Assembly (NCBI GenBank): GCA_964651475.1
Contig: CAZYXV010000009.1
Coordinates: forward strand, 62,001 to 126,000
DNA from: JBGSMF01 sp964651475
GTDB taxonomy: Bacteria > Chloroflexota > Anaerolineae > Fen-1058
Length of the DNA stretch: 64,000 nt
Direction: 5' to 3'
Of the stretch, positions 8,500 through 16,559 are shown one piece after another (position 1 is the stretch's first letter; each line of letters starts with the position of its first letter). Made by a program: the position numbers and the translations under genes. The notes beneath the pieces are model-generated. The model was given only the letters and a program-made list of their open reading frames with translations. It did no database searches and was not told the DNA's origin.

Positions 8500-8549
8500 C
8501 GGGTCGGCTACGCCGACCCGAAGCAGTTTCGGGCTTTGCCCGAAACTGC
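8500..8549 (+). repeat. Two tandem perfect hairpins in the proS leader
   Basis: Hairpin 1 has arms 8500-8508 and 8512-8520 around TAC. Hairpin 2 has arms 8523-8534 and 8538-8549 around TTT. Neither has a following T-run, and no T-box sequence is present, so tRNA-controlled attenuation is not supported. They could be palindromic repeats or a protein-binding leader. Confidence 0.75.
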
Positions 8550-8631
8550 GACCAAGATAGTGGGGTTAAAGCTTGACGTATTTGTACAGATTTCAGGCTA
8601 TATAGATGTTTGGTGTTCAAGGGAGGCGTCC

Positions 8632-10065
8632 ATGGCAGAAAAATTACCCGCTCGGAGTGACGATTTTTCCGACTGGTATACCCAGGTCATTCTCCGCAGT
8701 GAGCTGGCCGATTACGCGCCTGTGCGAGGCTGTATGGTAGTGCGGCCCTATGGCGCGGCGTTGTGGGAAAACGTCCAGCAGGCGCTCGACCGGCGGTTCA
8801 AAGCCACCGGCCATCAAAACGCGCTGTTTCCACTCTTTATCCCCATGAGCTTTTTGGAAAAAGAAAAAAGTCACGTCGAGGGCTTTTCGCCCGAGCTGGC
8901 CGTGGTAACGCACGGCGGCGGCGAAAAGCTGGAAGAGCCATTGGTGGTGCGCCCGACGTCCGAGACGGTCATCGGCCACATGTACGCCCAGTGGATCCGC
9001 TCTTGGCGTGATTTGCCGGTGCTGATTAACCAGTGGGGCAGCGTGGTTCGGTGGGAATTGCGCACCAAGTTATTCCTGCGCACGGCCGAATTCTGGTGGC
9101 AAGAGGGCCACACCGCGCACGCCACGGCCCAAGAAGCGCAAGAAGAGACCATGCGCATGTTAGACGTATACACAGACTTTGCCGTCTCTGAGGCCGCCAT
9201 TCCCGTCATTCCAGGCCGCAAGAGCGAAAGCGAGAAATTTGCCGGCGCCGACGCCTCGTACAGCATCGAAGCCATGATGGGCGACAAAAGAGCGCTGCAA
9301 TCGGCCACCAGCCACAACCTGGGGCAAAACTTTGCGCGCGCCTTTGATATCACCTACCTGGATCACAACAACGAGATCCAATATTGCTGGACGACGAGTT
9401 GGGGGCTTTCGACGCGCATGATTGGCGCCATTATCATGACGCACGGCGACGATCAGGGTCTGCGCCTGCCGCCGCGCCTGGCCCCTATCCAGGTCGTCAT
9501 CGTGCCCATCTGGAAGAACGACGAGGAAAAGGGGCGGGTGATGGCCGCGGCGGAACAAGTTACAACCATGTTGGGGTGCGAGATTCGCTGGAAGGTGGAT
9601 GATCGAGACGAAGTGACCCCCGGCTTTAAATTTAACGACTGGGAACTGCGCGGCGTGCCGCTGCGAATCGAGATTGGGCCAAAAGATGTGGAAAAGCGCC
9701 AGGTGGTGCTTGCGCGGCGCGACAAGCCCGGCAAAGAGGGTAAATCGTTTGTTTCGCACGACGGCTTGCTCGACCAGGTGCGCGAGATGCTGGACACGAT
9801 TCAAGCCGAGATGCACCGGCAGGCGCTCAAGTTCCGGCAAGAGAACACGCGCCACCCCAAAACGTATGACGAATTCAAGGCCGCCGTCGAAGATGGTTTT
9901 GCGCTGGCGTGGTGGTGCGGGCAGCGCGAATGTGAAGCCAAAATCAAGCAAGACACCAAAGCCACTTCGCGTTGCATTCCCCTGGAACAAGAAGAAGGTC
10001 AGGGCGCGTGTGTGTCTTGCGGCCAGCCAGCCACGCAACGCACTGTATTTGCAAAAGCGTATTGA
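8632..10065 (+). CDS. proS: Prolyl-tRNA synthetase, short (archaeal/eukaryal-type) form
   Basis: Charges tRNA-Pro with proline in the cytoplasm. It has 477 residues, the usual length of the short form that lacks the editing insertion of the E. coli type. Class II motif 1 lies around GCMVVRPYGAALWENVQ, and motif 2 around LRTAEFWWQEGHTAH. The anticodon-binding domain follows from about residue 285. The C-terminal domain has cysteines (CGQRECEAK, CVSCGQ) expected to bind zinc, and it ends in the Tyr typical of this type. The start is ATG 8632 after AAGGGAGG (8619-8626); the frame is open further upstream but runs through the hairpins. A methyltransferase gene follows 12 bases later. Confidence 0.95.
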   Translation: MAEKLPARSDDFSDWYTQVILRSELADYAPVRGCMVVRPYGAALWENVQQALDRRFKATGHQNALFPLFIPMSFLEKEKSHVEGFSPELAVVTHGGGEKLEEPLVVRPTSETVIGHMYAQWIRSWRDLPVLINQWGSVVRWELRTKLFLRTAEFWWQEGHTAHATAQEAQEETMRMLDVYTDFAVSEAAIPVIPGRKSESEKFAGADASYSIEAMMGDKRALQSATSHNLGQNFARAFDITYLDHNNEIQYCWTTSWGLSTRMIGAIIMTHGDDQGLRLPPRLAPIQVVIVPIWKNDEEKGRVMAAAEQVTTMLGCEIRWKVDDRDEVTPGFKFNDWELRGVPLRIEIGPKDVEKRQVVLARRDKPGKEGKSFVSHDGLLDQVREMLDTIQAEMHRQALKFRQENTRHPKTYDEFKAAVEDGFALAWWCGQRECEAKIKQDTKATSRCIPLEQEEGQGACVSCGQPATQRTVFAKAY

Positions 10066-10077
10066 GGGGAGGTCGAG

Positions 10078-10860
10078 ATGAGTGAATACGACATTTACGC
10101 CGATATTTACGACGCGCAATATTCCGGCTACACCGAAGACATTGCTTTCTACGTAGACGAGGCGCGCAAGGCCGGCGGCCCGGTGCTGGAACTGGCGTGC
10201 GGCACCGGCCGCGTGCTGCTGCCGTGCGCCGAGGCGGGATCGCTCATCACCGGCCTGGATTCGTCGCGCGCCATGTTGACCCGCTGCAAAGAAAAATTGG
10301 CCATTTACCCGCCCGAGGTCGCTGCCCGCGTGCGCCTGGTCGAAGGCGATATGCGCGCCTTTAAACTGCCGGAACGCTTTGACCTGATTACCATTCCCTT
10401 CCGTTCGTTCCTGCTGCTGACTGCCGTCCAAGATCAACGCCAGTCCCTGGCCACCATCCGCGAGCACCTCGGCGACGCCGGGCGGCTCGTGTTCAACGTC
10501 TTCGTCCCCGATCTCAAGATAATCGCCGCGCGCTCGGGGCAGGGAGGCGAAGCGTTGACGCACTTTAAAGATTTCCTCGACCCGCAGACAGGCCGCCACG
10601 TGATGATATGGGACAGTCGCCACTATCACATCAACGAGCAAATCATCGAAAACGTGTTTGTTTACGATGAAGTGGACGAAAAGGGCATGGTGGTGCGCCG
10701 CCATTACAAGCCGCTCAACTTGCGCTGGATCTATCGTCACGAGGCGGAACATTTGCTGGCCCGCTCGGGATTTGCGGTCGAAGCGTTATATGGCGGCTTT
10801 AATCGGCAGCCGTTTGGCGAAGACAGCCGCGAGATGGTGTGGGTGGCGCGCAAAGCGTAA
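10078..10860 (+). CDS. Class I SAM-dependent methyltransferase
   Basis: A 260-residue Rossmann-fold methyltransferase. SAM motif I is VLELACGTGRVLLP (about 39-52), followed by the acidic motif ITGLDSSRAML and the post-I motif VEGDMRAFKLPERFD. The C-terminal half has the beta-rich region of the Methyltransf_25-like group (ENVFVYDEVDEKGMVVRR). The start is ATG 10078 with GGGGAGGT eight bases ahead, 12 bases after proS, so the two are probably co-transcribed. Nothing in the protein shows whether the substrate is a small molecule, RNA or protein. Confidence 0.85.
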   Translation: MSEYDIYADIYDAQYSGYTEDIAFYVDEARKAGGPVLELACGTGRVLLPCAEAGSLITGLDSSRAMLTRCKEKLAIYPPEVAARVRLVEGDMRAFKLPERFDLITIPFRSFLLLTAVQDQRQSLATIREHLGDAGRLVFNVFVPDLKIIAARSGQGGEALTHFKDFLDPQTGRHVMIWDSRHYHINEQIIENVFVYDEVDEKGMVVRRHYKPLNLRWIYRHEAEHLLARSGFAVEALYGGFNRQPFGEDSREMVWVARKA

Positions 10861-10883
10861 GAACCCCAAGCGTAAGGCTTGCC

Positions 10884-10912
10884 TTGCTACTTCATCCCTC
10901 ATGTGGTAAAAT
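10884..10912 (+). promoter_or_regulatory. Promoter of rpsO
   Basis: TTGCTA (10884-10889) and TAAAAT (10907-10912) are separated by 17 bases. The leader to the GTG start of rpsO is about 68 bases. Ribosomal protein S15 often represses its own mRNA through the leader; whether this one does cannot be judged by eye. Confidence 0.6.
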
Positions 10913-10986
10913 CTGCCCTGCAAAATCAATTTTCCCGGGCGGGTATCTCTGGCAGTGGCCCCCTGGGTGGAAAAGGAGCTTTTGAC

Positions 10987-11256
10987 GTGACACTGTCCAA
11001 GTCTGAAAAGGATGAACTGATTAACCAGTATCGCTTGCACGAGGGCGATACGGGCAGCCCCGAGGTGCAGATTGCGCTCTTGACCACGCGCATCAACCAA
11101 TTGACCGAGCACCTCAAAATTCACAAACACGACGAGCACTCGCGTCGAGGGCTCCTCAAGTTGGTGGGGCAGCGCCGCAGGCACCTGGCGTATCTCAGCC
11201 GCAAAGATAATGCCCGGTATAAAGATATCTTGCAGAGGCTGGGCCTGCGTAAGTAA
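10987..11256 (+). CDS. rpsO: 30S ribosomal protein S15
   Basis: Binds 16S rRNA early in small-subunit assembly. The 89-residue product is exactly the family length. Recognisable parts are the GDTGSPEVQIA helix, the HDEHSRRGLLKLVGQRR core and the C-terminal KDNARYKDILQRLGLRK. The start is GTG 10987 with AAGGAG at 10973-10978; the upstream open frame is not conserved. It is followed by a terminator and then pnp, the classical rpsO-pnp order. Confidence 0.97.
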   Translation: MTLSKSEKDELINQYRLHEGDTGSPEVQIALLTTRINQLTEHLKIHKHDEHSRRGLLKLVGQRRRHLAYLSRKDNARYKDILQRLGLRK

Positions 11257-11263
11257 AAACATG

Positions 11264-11295
11264 GAAACCCGGTTTTTCGTCAGAAACCCGGTTTC
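11264..11295 (+). repeat. Hairpin built from two GAAACCCGGTTT words
   Basis: The outer arms GAAACC (11264-11269) and GGTTTC (11290-11295) pair. The inner GGTTT and AAACC pair as well, around CGTC. The word occurs twice as a direct repeat 19 bases apart. It looks like a mobile intergenic hairpin rather than a terminator, because the real terminator follows. Confidence 0.6.
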
Positions 11296-11309
11296 TACCG
11301 CGACACGGT

Positions 11310-11346
11310 GGCACAAGGCAGCGTGATCGGGCCTTGTGCCTTTTTT
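11310..11346 (+). terminator. Rho-independent terminator after rpsO
   Basis: GGCACAAGGC (11310-11319) pairs perfectly with GCCTTGTGCC (11331-11340), followed by six T (11341-11346). It should limit read-through from rpsO into pnp. Confidence 0.92.
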
Positions 11347-11391
11347 ATAATTATATTCAAGCAGGTGCGCCTGGTCAGGAATGGGCGAATG

Positions 11392-11467
11392 GATTTGGAG
11401 GTTGGAGAATGGAAACGAGCTTGCGCTCGTTTCCAACCCCCAGCTTCTAATATCCAACTCCAATCTC
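11392..11467 (+). repeat. Long imperfect palindrome upstream of pnp
   Basis: The core arms 11410-11420 and 11425-11435 are perfect (11 bp, TTGC loop). Outside them, GGATTTGGAGGTTGGAG roughly mirrors CCAACTCCAATC on the other side. The low-complexity TTGGAG words are unlike the coding DNA. RNase III-dependent hairpins in pnp leaders are known in E. coli; a similar role is speculation. Confidence 0.55.
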
Positions 11468-11551
11468 TTACCCCAGTTCCTGGCCTCCGTACCAGCACAT
11501 TCAATTAGCGACGAGGCAGCGCGGCAGGCCGCCCGTCATACGGAGGTTAAT

Positions 11552-13828
11552 ATGCCACAAGCTTTTACTTTTAAAACAACCGTCGGCAGTGAGGACATTA
11601 TCCTGGAAACCGGCAAATTGGCCGGGCAGGCCGGCGGCGCGGTTGTCGTTCGCCACGGCGAGACCATGCTATTGGCGACGGCGACCATGTCCAAAACGCC
11701 CCGCGAGGGGATTGACTTTTTCCCGCTCAGCGTAGATTACGAAGAGCGCCAGTATGCTGCGGGGCGCATCCCTGGCAACTTTTTCCGCCGCGAAGGCCGC
11801 CCCAGTGAGGCGGCGATCTTGGTCGCGCGGCTCACCGACCGCCCCCTGCGCCCCCTGTTCCCCAAGGACATGCGCAACGACGTTCAGATCATTGTCACCT
11901 CGCTCTCGTCGGATGCCGAGCACCCGATGGATATTCTGTCTATCATCGGCTCTTCGGCGGCGCTGACCATTTCAGAGACGCCCTTTGGCGGGCCGGTAGG
12001 CGCGGTGCGCGTGGGATATATTGACGGCCAGTTCGTCATCAATCCAACGTATAGCCAGATGGCCGAAAGCACGCTGGACTTGCGCCTGGCCGGCACGGCA
12101 GACGCTATCTTGATGGTAGAGTGCGGGGCGGGCGAGTTGCCGGAGCACCTGATTCTCCAGGCGCTCGAGTTGGGGCACCAGGCTATGCAGCCCATCATCG
12201 CGCTTCAGGAGCAGATGCGCCAGCAAGTGGGCAAACCCAAGGCAGCTTATCAATCGTATGCCCTCAGCCCCCACGTGACGGACGCTGTGAGCCGCCGCCT
12301 GAATGGGCGCATTGCCGACATTCTCAATAAATACTTTGACCAAGACGCTCGGCGGGAGGCGCTGGACGAGCTGGAAGAGTCCGTCATCGTCGAGGTGCTG
12401 GAACAAATCACCGCTGGCCAGACGGACGTGATGGGCGGGTTGATCATTGACCGCGCCCAGGTGAAGGAAGCCTTTCACGATGAGGTCAAGCGCGAAGTGC
12501 GCAGCCGCATCCTGGAAAAGAACGCTCGCCCTGATGGACGCGGTTTGCACGACATTCGCCCGATATGGTGTGAGGTTGGCTTTACGCCGCGCACGCATGG
12601 CACGGGATTGTTCACGCGTGGCGAGACGCAGGTGCTTTCGACGCTCACGCTGGGCACGCCGCGCGACGCGCAAGAGTTGGACGGCCTGGCGCCCGACGAC
12701 TCGAAGCGCTATATGCACCATTACAATTTCCCGCCCTATTCCACCGGCGAAGCGCGCATGCTGCGCGGCTCCAGCCGGCGCGAAGTTGGACACGGGGCGC
12801 TGGCCGAGCGCGCGCTCGTGCCTGTTTTGCCGGCCAAAGAAGAGTTCCCTTATACGATTCGTGTGGTGAGCGACGTGATGTCGTCGAACGGCAGCACCTC
12901 GATGGCGTCGGTGTGCGGCAGCACGCTGGCGCTGATGGACGGCGGCGTGCCGATCACTTCGCCGGTGGCCGGCGTGGCAATGGGGCTGATCAAAGAAGGC
13001 GAGCGTTGCGCTATCTTGACCGACATCCAGGGATTGGAAGATCACCTGGGCGATATGGACTTCAAGGTCGCCGGCACCAGCAATGGCGTCACGGCGCTGC
13101 AAATGGATATCAAGATCAAGGGCATCAGCGCGGCCATCATGACGCAGGCGTTGGCAGACGCGCACCAGGCCCGTTTGTCCATCCTGGAAAGCATGCTGGC
13201 CGTGTTGCCCCAGCCGCGCGCCGACCTCAGCCCGTACGCGCCGCGCCTCACGGTCATCAAGATTGATCCGGAAAAAATCGGCGCCGTCATTGGCCCTGGC
13301 GGCAAGGTCATCCGGGGCATCCAGGACGAGCTGGGCGTCAAGATTGACATCGAAGACGACGGCACGGTCTATATCGCGGCGGCTGACGGCCCCAGCGCGG
13401 AAAAGGCGCGCCTGCGCGTCGAGTCGCTCACCGAGTCTGCCACTGTCGGCAAGATTTACACGGGCCGGGTCGTGCGCACCACTGATTTTGGCGCGTTTGT
13501 TGAAATCTTGCCCGGCGTAGACGGGATGGTGCACATCTCGCAGTTGGCCGATTATCGCGTGAACCGGGTAGAAGACGCCGTCAAGGTGGACGATGAAATC
13601 ATGGTGATGGTCACCAACATTGATTCGGAAGGCAAGATTCGCCTGAGCCGGCAAGCCGTGCTGGAAGGCTGGACGCCCGAAGAGGCTGCCGAACGCGACA
13701 GCCGGCGCAGCGGCGGCGGCGGAGAGCGCCGCTCAGGTGGGGACCGCCCGCGCAGCGGCGGAGATCGCGGACGCGGGGGAGATCGAGGGCGCGGAAATGA
13801 CCGCGGGGGCCAATCGCGCCGAAGGTGA
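11552..13828 (+). CDS. pnp: Polyribonucleotide nucleotidyltransferase (PNPase)
   Basis: A 3'-5' phosphorolytic exoribonuclease of mRNA decay, trimeric in the cytoplasm; 758 residues. Domain order: RNase PH-like 1 (about 10-210, with YEERQYAAGRIPGNFFRREGR), a helical linker, RNase PH-like 2 (about 320-545), KH (KIGAVIGPGGKVIRGIQ, about 570-580) and S1 (GRVVRTTDFGAFVEILPG, about 635-655). After S1 comes a tail of roughly 45 residues rich in Arg and Gly (SGGDR/GRGGDR units), likely disordered and RNA-binding. The start is ATG 11552 with CGGAGGT at 11541-11547. The upstream open frame passes through a palindrome and is not conserved. Confidence 0.96.
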   Translation: MPQAFTFKTTVGSEDIILETGKLAGQAGGAVVVRHGETMLLATATMSKTPREGIDFFPLSVDYEERQYAAGRIPGNFFRREGRPSEAAILVARLTDRPLRPLFPKDMRNDVQIIVTSLSSDAEHPMDILSIIGSSAALTISETPFGGPVGAVRVGYIDGQFVINPTYSQMAESTLDLRLAGTADAILMVECGAGELPEHLILQALELGHQAMQPIIALQEQMRQQVGKPKAAYQSYALSPHVTDAVSRRLNGRIADILNKYFDQDARREALDELEESVIVEVLEQITAGQTDVMGGLIIDRAQVKEAFHDEVKREVRSRILEKNARPDGRGLHDIRPIWCEVGFTPRTHGTGLFTRGETQVLSTLTLGTPRDAQELDGLAPDDSKRYMHHYNFPPYSTGEARMLRGSSRREVGHGALAERALVPVLPAKEEFPYTIRVVSDVMSSNGSTSMASVCGSTLALMDGGVPITSPVAGVAMGLIKEGERCAILTDIQGLEDHLGDMDFKVAGTSNGVTALQMDIKIKGISAAIMTQALADAHQARLSILESMLAVLPQPRADLSPYAPRLTVIKIDPEKIGAVIGPGGKVIRGIQDELGVKIDIEDDGTVYIAAADGPSAEKARLRVESLTESATVGKIYTGRVVRTTDFGAFVEILPGVDGMVHISQLADYRVNRVEDAVKVDDEIMVMVTNIDSEGKIRLSRQAVLEGWTPEEAAERDSRRSGGGGERRSGGDRPRSGGDRGRGGDRGRGNDRGGQSRRR

Positions 13829-13856
13829 GGCAGTAGTAGAACGTTGGGTGTGAGAC

Positions 13857-14375
13857 GTGGAGCGCATCAGGCGATTTGTGTGCGAGACGCTGGCGACCAT
13901 CATCCCGGCGCTCCTTATCGCGTTGCTCATTAACGTGTTCCTGGCGCAGGCCACCATCGTGCAAGGCCAGAGTATGGAGCCGACGCTGCACACGTCGCAG
14001 CGGGTGGTGGTGGAAAAATTGACGTACCGGCTGTTTCACGGGCCGCGCCGGGGAGACGTGGTGGTGCTCCGCACCCAGCGCACAGGCAGCGAATGGTTGA
14101 TCAAGCGCGTGGTGGCGGTGGCCGGCGAGACGCTCGAAAGCCACGCTGGGCGCTTGATGGTGAACGGCCAGTCGCTAGACGAAGCGTGGGCCACGCTGCC
14201 TGCCGGGGTGGACATTCCGCCTACCACCGTGCCGCCGCTCAGCGTGTTTGTGCTAGGAGATAATCGCCCGGCTTCGAATGATTCGCGTACCTTTGGCCCG
14301 GTGTTGATTGACGACATTGTTGGCCGGGCGTGGTTTTCGTACTGGCCGCCGGGCCAGATAGGCTGGCTCAACTAA
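13857..14375 (+). CDS. lepB: Signal peptidase I
   Basis: Cleaves signal peptides of exported proteins at the outer face of the cytoplasmic membrane. It is a short, Gram-positive-style form of 172 residues with one N-terminal membrane segment (about 12-31). The catalytic dyad is visible: Ser39 in QGQSMEPTL and Lys83 in WLIKRVVAVAGE. The late conserved box is VLGDNRPASNDSRTFGPV. The start is GTG 13857, 28 bases after pnp. A perfect terminator hairpin follows. Confidence 0.95.
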   Translation: MERIRRFVCETLATIIPALLIALLINVFLAQATIVQGQSMEPTLHTSQRVVVEKLTYRLFHGPRRGDVVVLRTQRTGSEWLIKRVVAVAGETLESHAGRLMVNGQSLDEAWATLPAGVDIPPTTVPPLSVFVLGDNRPASNDSRTFGPVLIDDIVGRAWFSYWPPGQIGWLN

Positions 14376-14377
14376 GT

Positions 14378-14412
14378 GCCCGGCGCTTCCAAGCGCCGGG
14401 CATTTGTGTTTG
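14378..14412 (+). terminator. Terminator after lepB
   Basis: GCCCGGCGCTT (14378-14388) pairs perfectly with AAGCGCCGGGC (14391-14401), followed by a T-rich stretch (ATTTGTGTTT). Confidence 0.85.
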
Positions 14413-14438
14413 ATAGGATTTGGTGATAAGGTTAAATT
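14410..14438 (+). promoter_or_regulatory. Promoter of the AI-2E-type permease gene
   Basis: TTGATA (14410-14415) and TAAATT (14433-14438) are 17 bases apart, immediately after the lepB terminator. Confidence 0.5.
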
Positions 14439-14471
14439 CCATGGCAGTGCTGTTGCTTGAGGGGTGAGGCT

Positions 14472-15650
14472 ATGTCTGAATCTTGGTCGCCTTATACCAA
14501 ACGAATCGTCGTTCTCGTCGGGCTGATTTTGTGCGCCCTGGTACTATGGCGCTTTCGGCAAACCGTACGGCCTCTGATTATCGCGATGCTGCTGGCTTAC
14601 GTGCTTGCCCCCGTAGTAGATTTTACCGCGCGCCGACTTGGCATGGGGCGAACGCTCACCACGGCGCTCGTGTACGTGCTTTTGATGGCTCTTTTGATAA
14701 CGCTGCTGGTTATCATCGTCCCCGCGCTTGTTTCACAGGCGCGCGCTGTGGATGTGGATTTCCAATCCTTGTATACCGCGGCGGCGGCCTGGCTGGATCG
14801 TCCTATTGAGATTGGCGTGTGGTCGTTCAACCCGCAGACGCTTGTGCAGCAGGCCAGCGGCGAGTTGAGCAAGCTGCTTTCGCCGCTGGCGGCCAACACG
14901 CTATCGTTTGTAGCCGACGTGGCTTCGGGCTTGCTGCAATTCTTGCTGGTGCTGGTGCTTTCTTTTTACATCGTCAAAGACTTGCCACTCATCAACGCCT
15001 TTTTTGATAATTTGCCGCCGCTGAACGTGCGCGGCGACGCTCTCCGGCTGCGGCAAGAAATTGGCGAGGTGTGGAATGCTTTTCTTCGCGGCCAATTAAT
15101 CTTGTGCCTGGTGATTGGCGTTATGGTGACGGCGACGACAGGCGCGGTCGGACTGAGCAGCGCGCTGTTCATGGGATTGTTGGCCGGCGCTTTGGAATTT
15201 ATCCCCAATCTCGGACCGGTGATTGCCACGATCCCGGCGGCGCTCCTGGCGCTGCTCAACGGCTCCAGTTGGCTGCCGATATCGAACGTCGGCTTTGCCG
15301 TGTTAATCATCGTGCTCTATACGGCTATCCAGCAAGTGGAAAACAATTTCCTGGTGCCGCGCATCTTGGGAAGCGAGCTTGACTTGCATCCCCTGGCTGT
15401 GCTCATTGCAGTGTTGGCCGGCGCCAGCCTGGCCGGCATCTTGGGCATTTTCCTGGCCGCGCCAGTGCTGGCAACTTTGCGCGTGGTGGGGCGCTATGCC
15501 TATCGCAAGTTGCAAGATCAAGACCCGTTTCCGCCGCAGCCGCCCAAGCCGCACTCGCCGCCGCTTTGGCATCGCGTAAAACAATGGCTTGCCTCTGTCG
15601 CCCGCGTATTGGCTCGCCAGAAAATAGATCCAAGGGCTAAGAATGAATGA
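14472..15650 (+). CDS. AI-2E family (PerM/YdiK-like) membrane transporter
   Basis: An integral membrane protein of 392 residues with the architecture of the AI-2E transporter family. Two hydrophobic segments lie near the N-terminus. A soluble stretch follows (about 85-150), then a cluster of hydrophobic segments from about 150 to 355. The family block LEFIPNLGPVIATIPAALLAL (about 240-260) and the QQVENNFLVPRILG block are clear. The C-terminus is a basic, Pro-rich cytoplasmic tail. The start is ATG 14472 behind GGGGTGAGG; a TTG 15 bases earlier is less likely. Family roles range from signal export to Na+/H+ exchange, so no substrate is assigned. The stop overlaps the next start. Confidence 0.85.
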   Translation: MSESWSPYTKRIVVLVGLILCALVLWRFRQTVRPLIIAMLLAYVLAPVVDFTARRLGMGRTLTTALVYVLLMALLITLLVIIVPALVSQARAVDVDFQSLYTAAAAWLDRPIEIGVWSFNPQTLVQQASGELSKLLSPLAANTLSFVADVASGLLQFLLVLVLSFYIVKDLPLINAFFDNLPPLNVRGDALRLRQEIGEVWNAFLRGQLILCLVIGVMVTATTGAVGLSSALFMGLLAGALEFIPNLGPVIATIPAALLALLNGSSWLPISNVGFAVLIIVLYTAIQQVENNFLVPRILGSELDLHPLAVLIAVLAGASLAGILGIFLAAPVLATLRVVGRYAYRKLQDQDPFPPQPPKPHSPPLWHRVKQWLASVARVLARQKIDPRAKNE

Positions 15651-16518
15651 TTTGCCAGTTCAGTTAACGTTCCGCGCGGCGCGCGTCCAAGACAAAACGC
15701 GCGTGCTGGAAATCACCGCTCACACGTGGGAAAATGGCGATTACATCTCGGAAGTGTGGGATAGGTGGCTGGCCAATCCACAAGGTGAATTGACCGTCGT
15801 CGAAGCCGACGGCAATGTTGTGGCTGTGGCCAAGCTCACCATACTCGGTCCCGATGAAGCGTGGCTGGAAGGGCTGCGCGTTGACCAAAACTATCGCCAG
15901 CACGGCATCGGGAAAGCGATGCATCATTACCAAATCGCATTGGCCCGGCGTCTGGGTGTGCGGATTGTGCGCTACGCTACCGGCCACAATAATGTCGCTT
16001 CGCACAGGATTGCGGCCGGCAATGGGTTTCGCCAGGTGGCGTCTTTTAGCGCGGAATTGCAAGCCGATATTGACCAGACTGCACCGTTGCCTGGTGTCTT
16101 GGCCGTAGGCGACTGGCCCGCTCTGTGCGCCGCGCTGGCTGATGCCGTGTTTGCGCCTCTGGCGGGCGGTTTGTATGAATGTAACTGGAAGTGGTACAAT
16201 CTAAGCCAGGAACGGCTGCGCGCACATCTGGAGGCCGGGCAGGTGGTGGGACTGTGGCAGGCTGGCTGCCTGGCGGCGTGGGCGATTGTGGACGTATCAA
16301 GCTGGACCGAGCGCCTCTGCATAGATTACATCGAAGGGAGCGCCGACGCGCTCCCATCTCTGGCGTCTGGCCTGCGCGGGTACGCGGGCCATTTGGGTAA
16401 AGAAGGCGTAGAAATTAATGCGTTCGAAGATGAGCGATTGCTTGGCGCGTTGGAAGCCGCCGGCTATGCTGCGCCGAGGCCGTTTAGTATGCACGTGTTT
16501 GAGAAGTGGTTGCAGTAA
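15643..16518 (+). CDS. GNAT-family N-acetyltransferase
   Basis: A 291-residue protein with an N-terminal GNAT domain. The acetyl-CoA loop lies at LRVDQNYRQHGIGKAMHHYQ (about 84-103), followed by IVRYATGHNNVASHRIAAGNGFRQV. The C-terminal half (about 160-291) is a divergent second region resembling degenerate GNAT repeats, without a clear CoA loop. It overlaps the end of the permease gene by 8 bases, which suggests translational coupling. The acceptor substrate is unknown. Confidence 0.8.
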   Translation: MNDLPVQLTFRAARVQDKTRVLEITAHTWENGDYISEVWDRWLANPQGELTVVEADGNVVAVAKLTILGPDEAWLEGLRVDQNYRQHGIGKAMHHYQIALARRLGVRIVRYATGHNNVASHRIAAGNGFRQVASFSAELQADIDQTAPLPGVLAVGDWPALCAALADAVFAPLAGGLYECNWKWYNLSQERLRAHLEAGQVVGLWQAGCLAAWAIVDVSSWTERLCIDYIEGSADALPSLASGLRGYAGHLGKEGVEINAFEDERLLGALEAAGYAAPRPFSMHVFEKWLQ

Positions 16519-16559
16519 AATTGTGAATGGGTTTTATTAACGGGAAGGGAAACAAGAAC

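Noticed and set aside
8500..8631. T-box control of proS
   Set aside because: No GGGTGG-ACCGCG sequence, no specifier loop and no terminator with a T-run in the leader.
9160..10752. 530-residue open frame antisense to proS and the methyltransferase gene
   Set aside because: It is a GC-driven shadow. The protein is low in conserved motifs and rich in His/Arg/Gln, and the plus-strand genes are unmistakable.
11346..11351. TATAAT after the rpsO terminator as a pnp promoter
   Set aside because: It lies in the T-tract of the terminator and no acceptable -35 box is found 16-18 bases upstream; kept only as a weak possibility.
11972..13654. 560-residue open frame antisense to pnp
   Set aside because: Shadow of pnp codon usage; no motif, no start signal.
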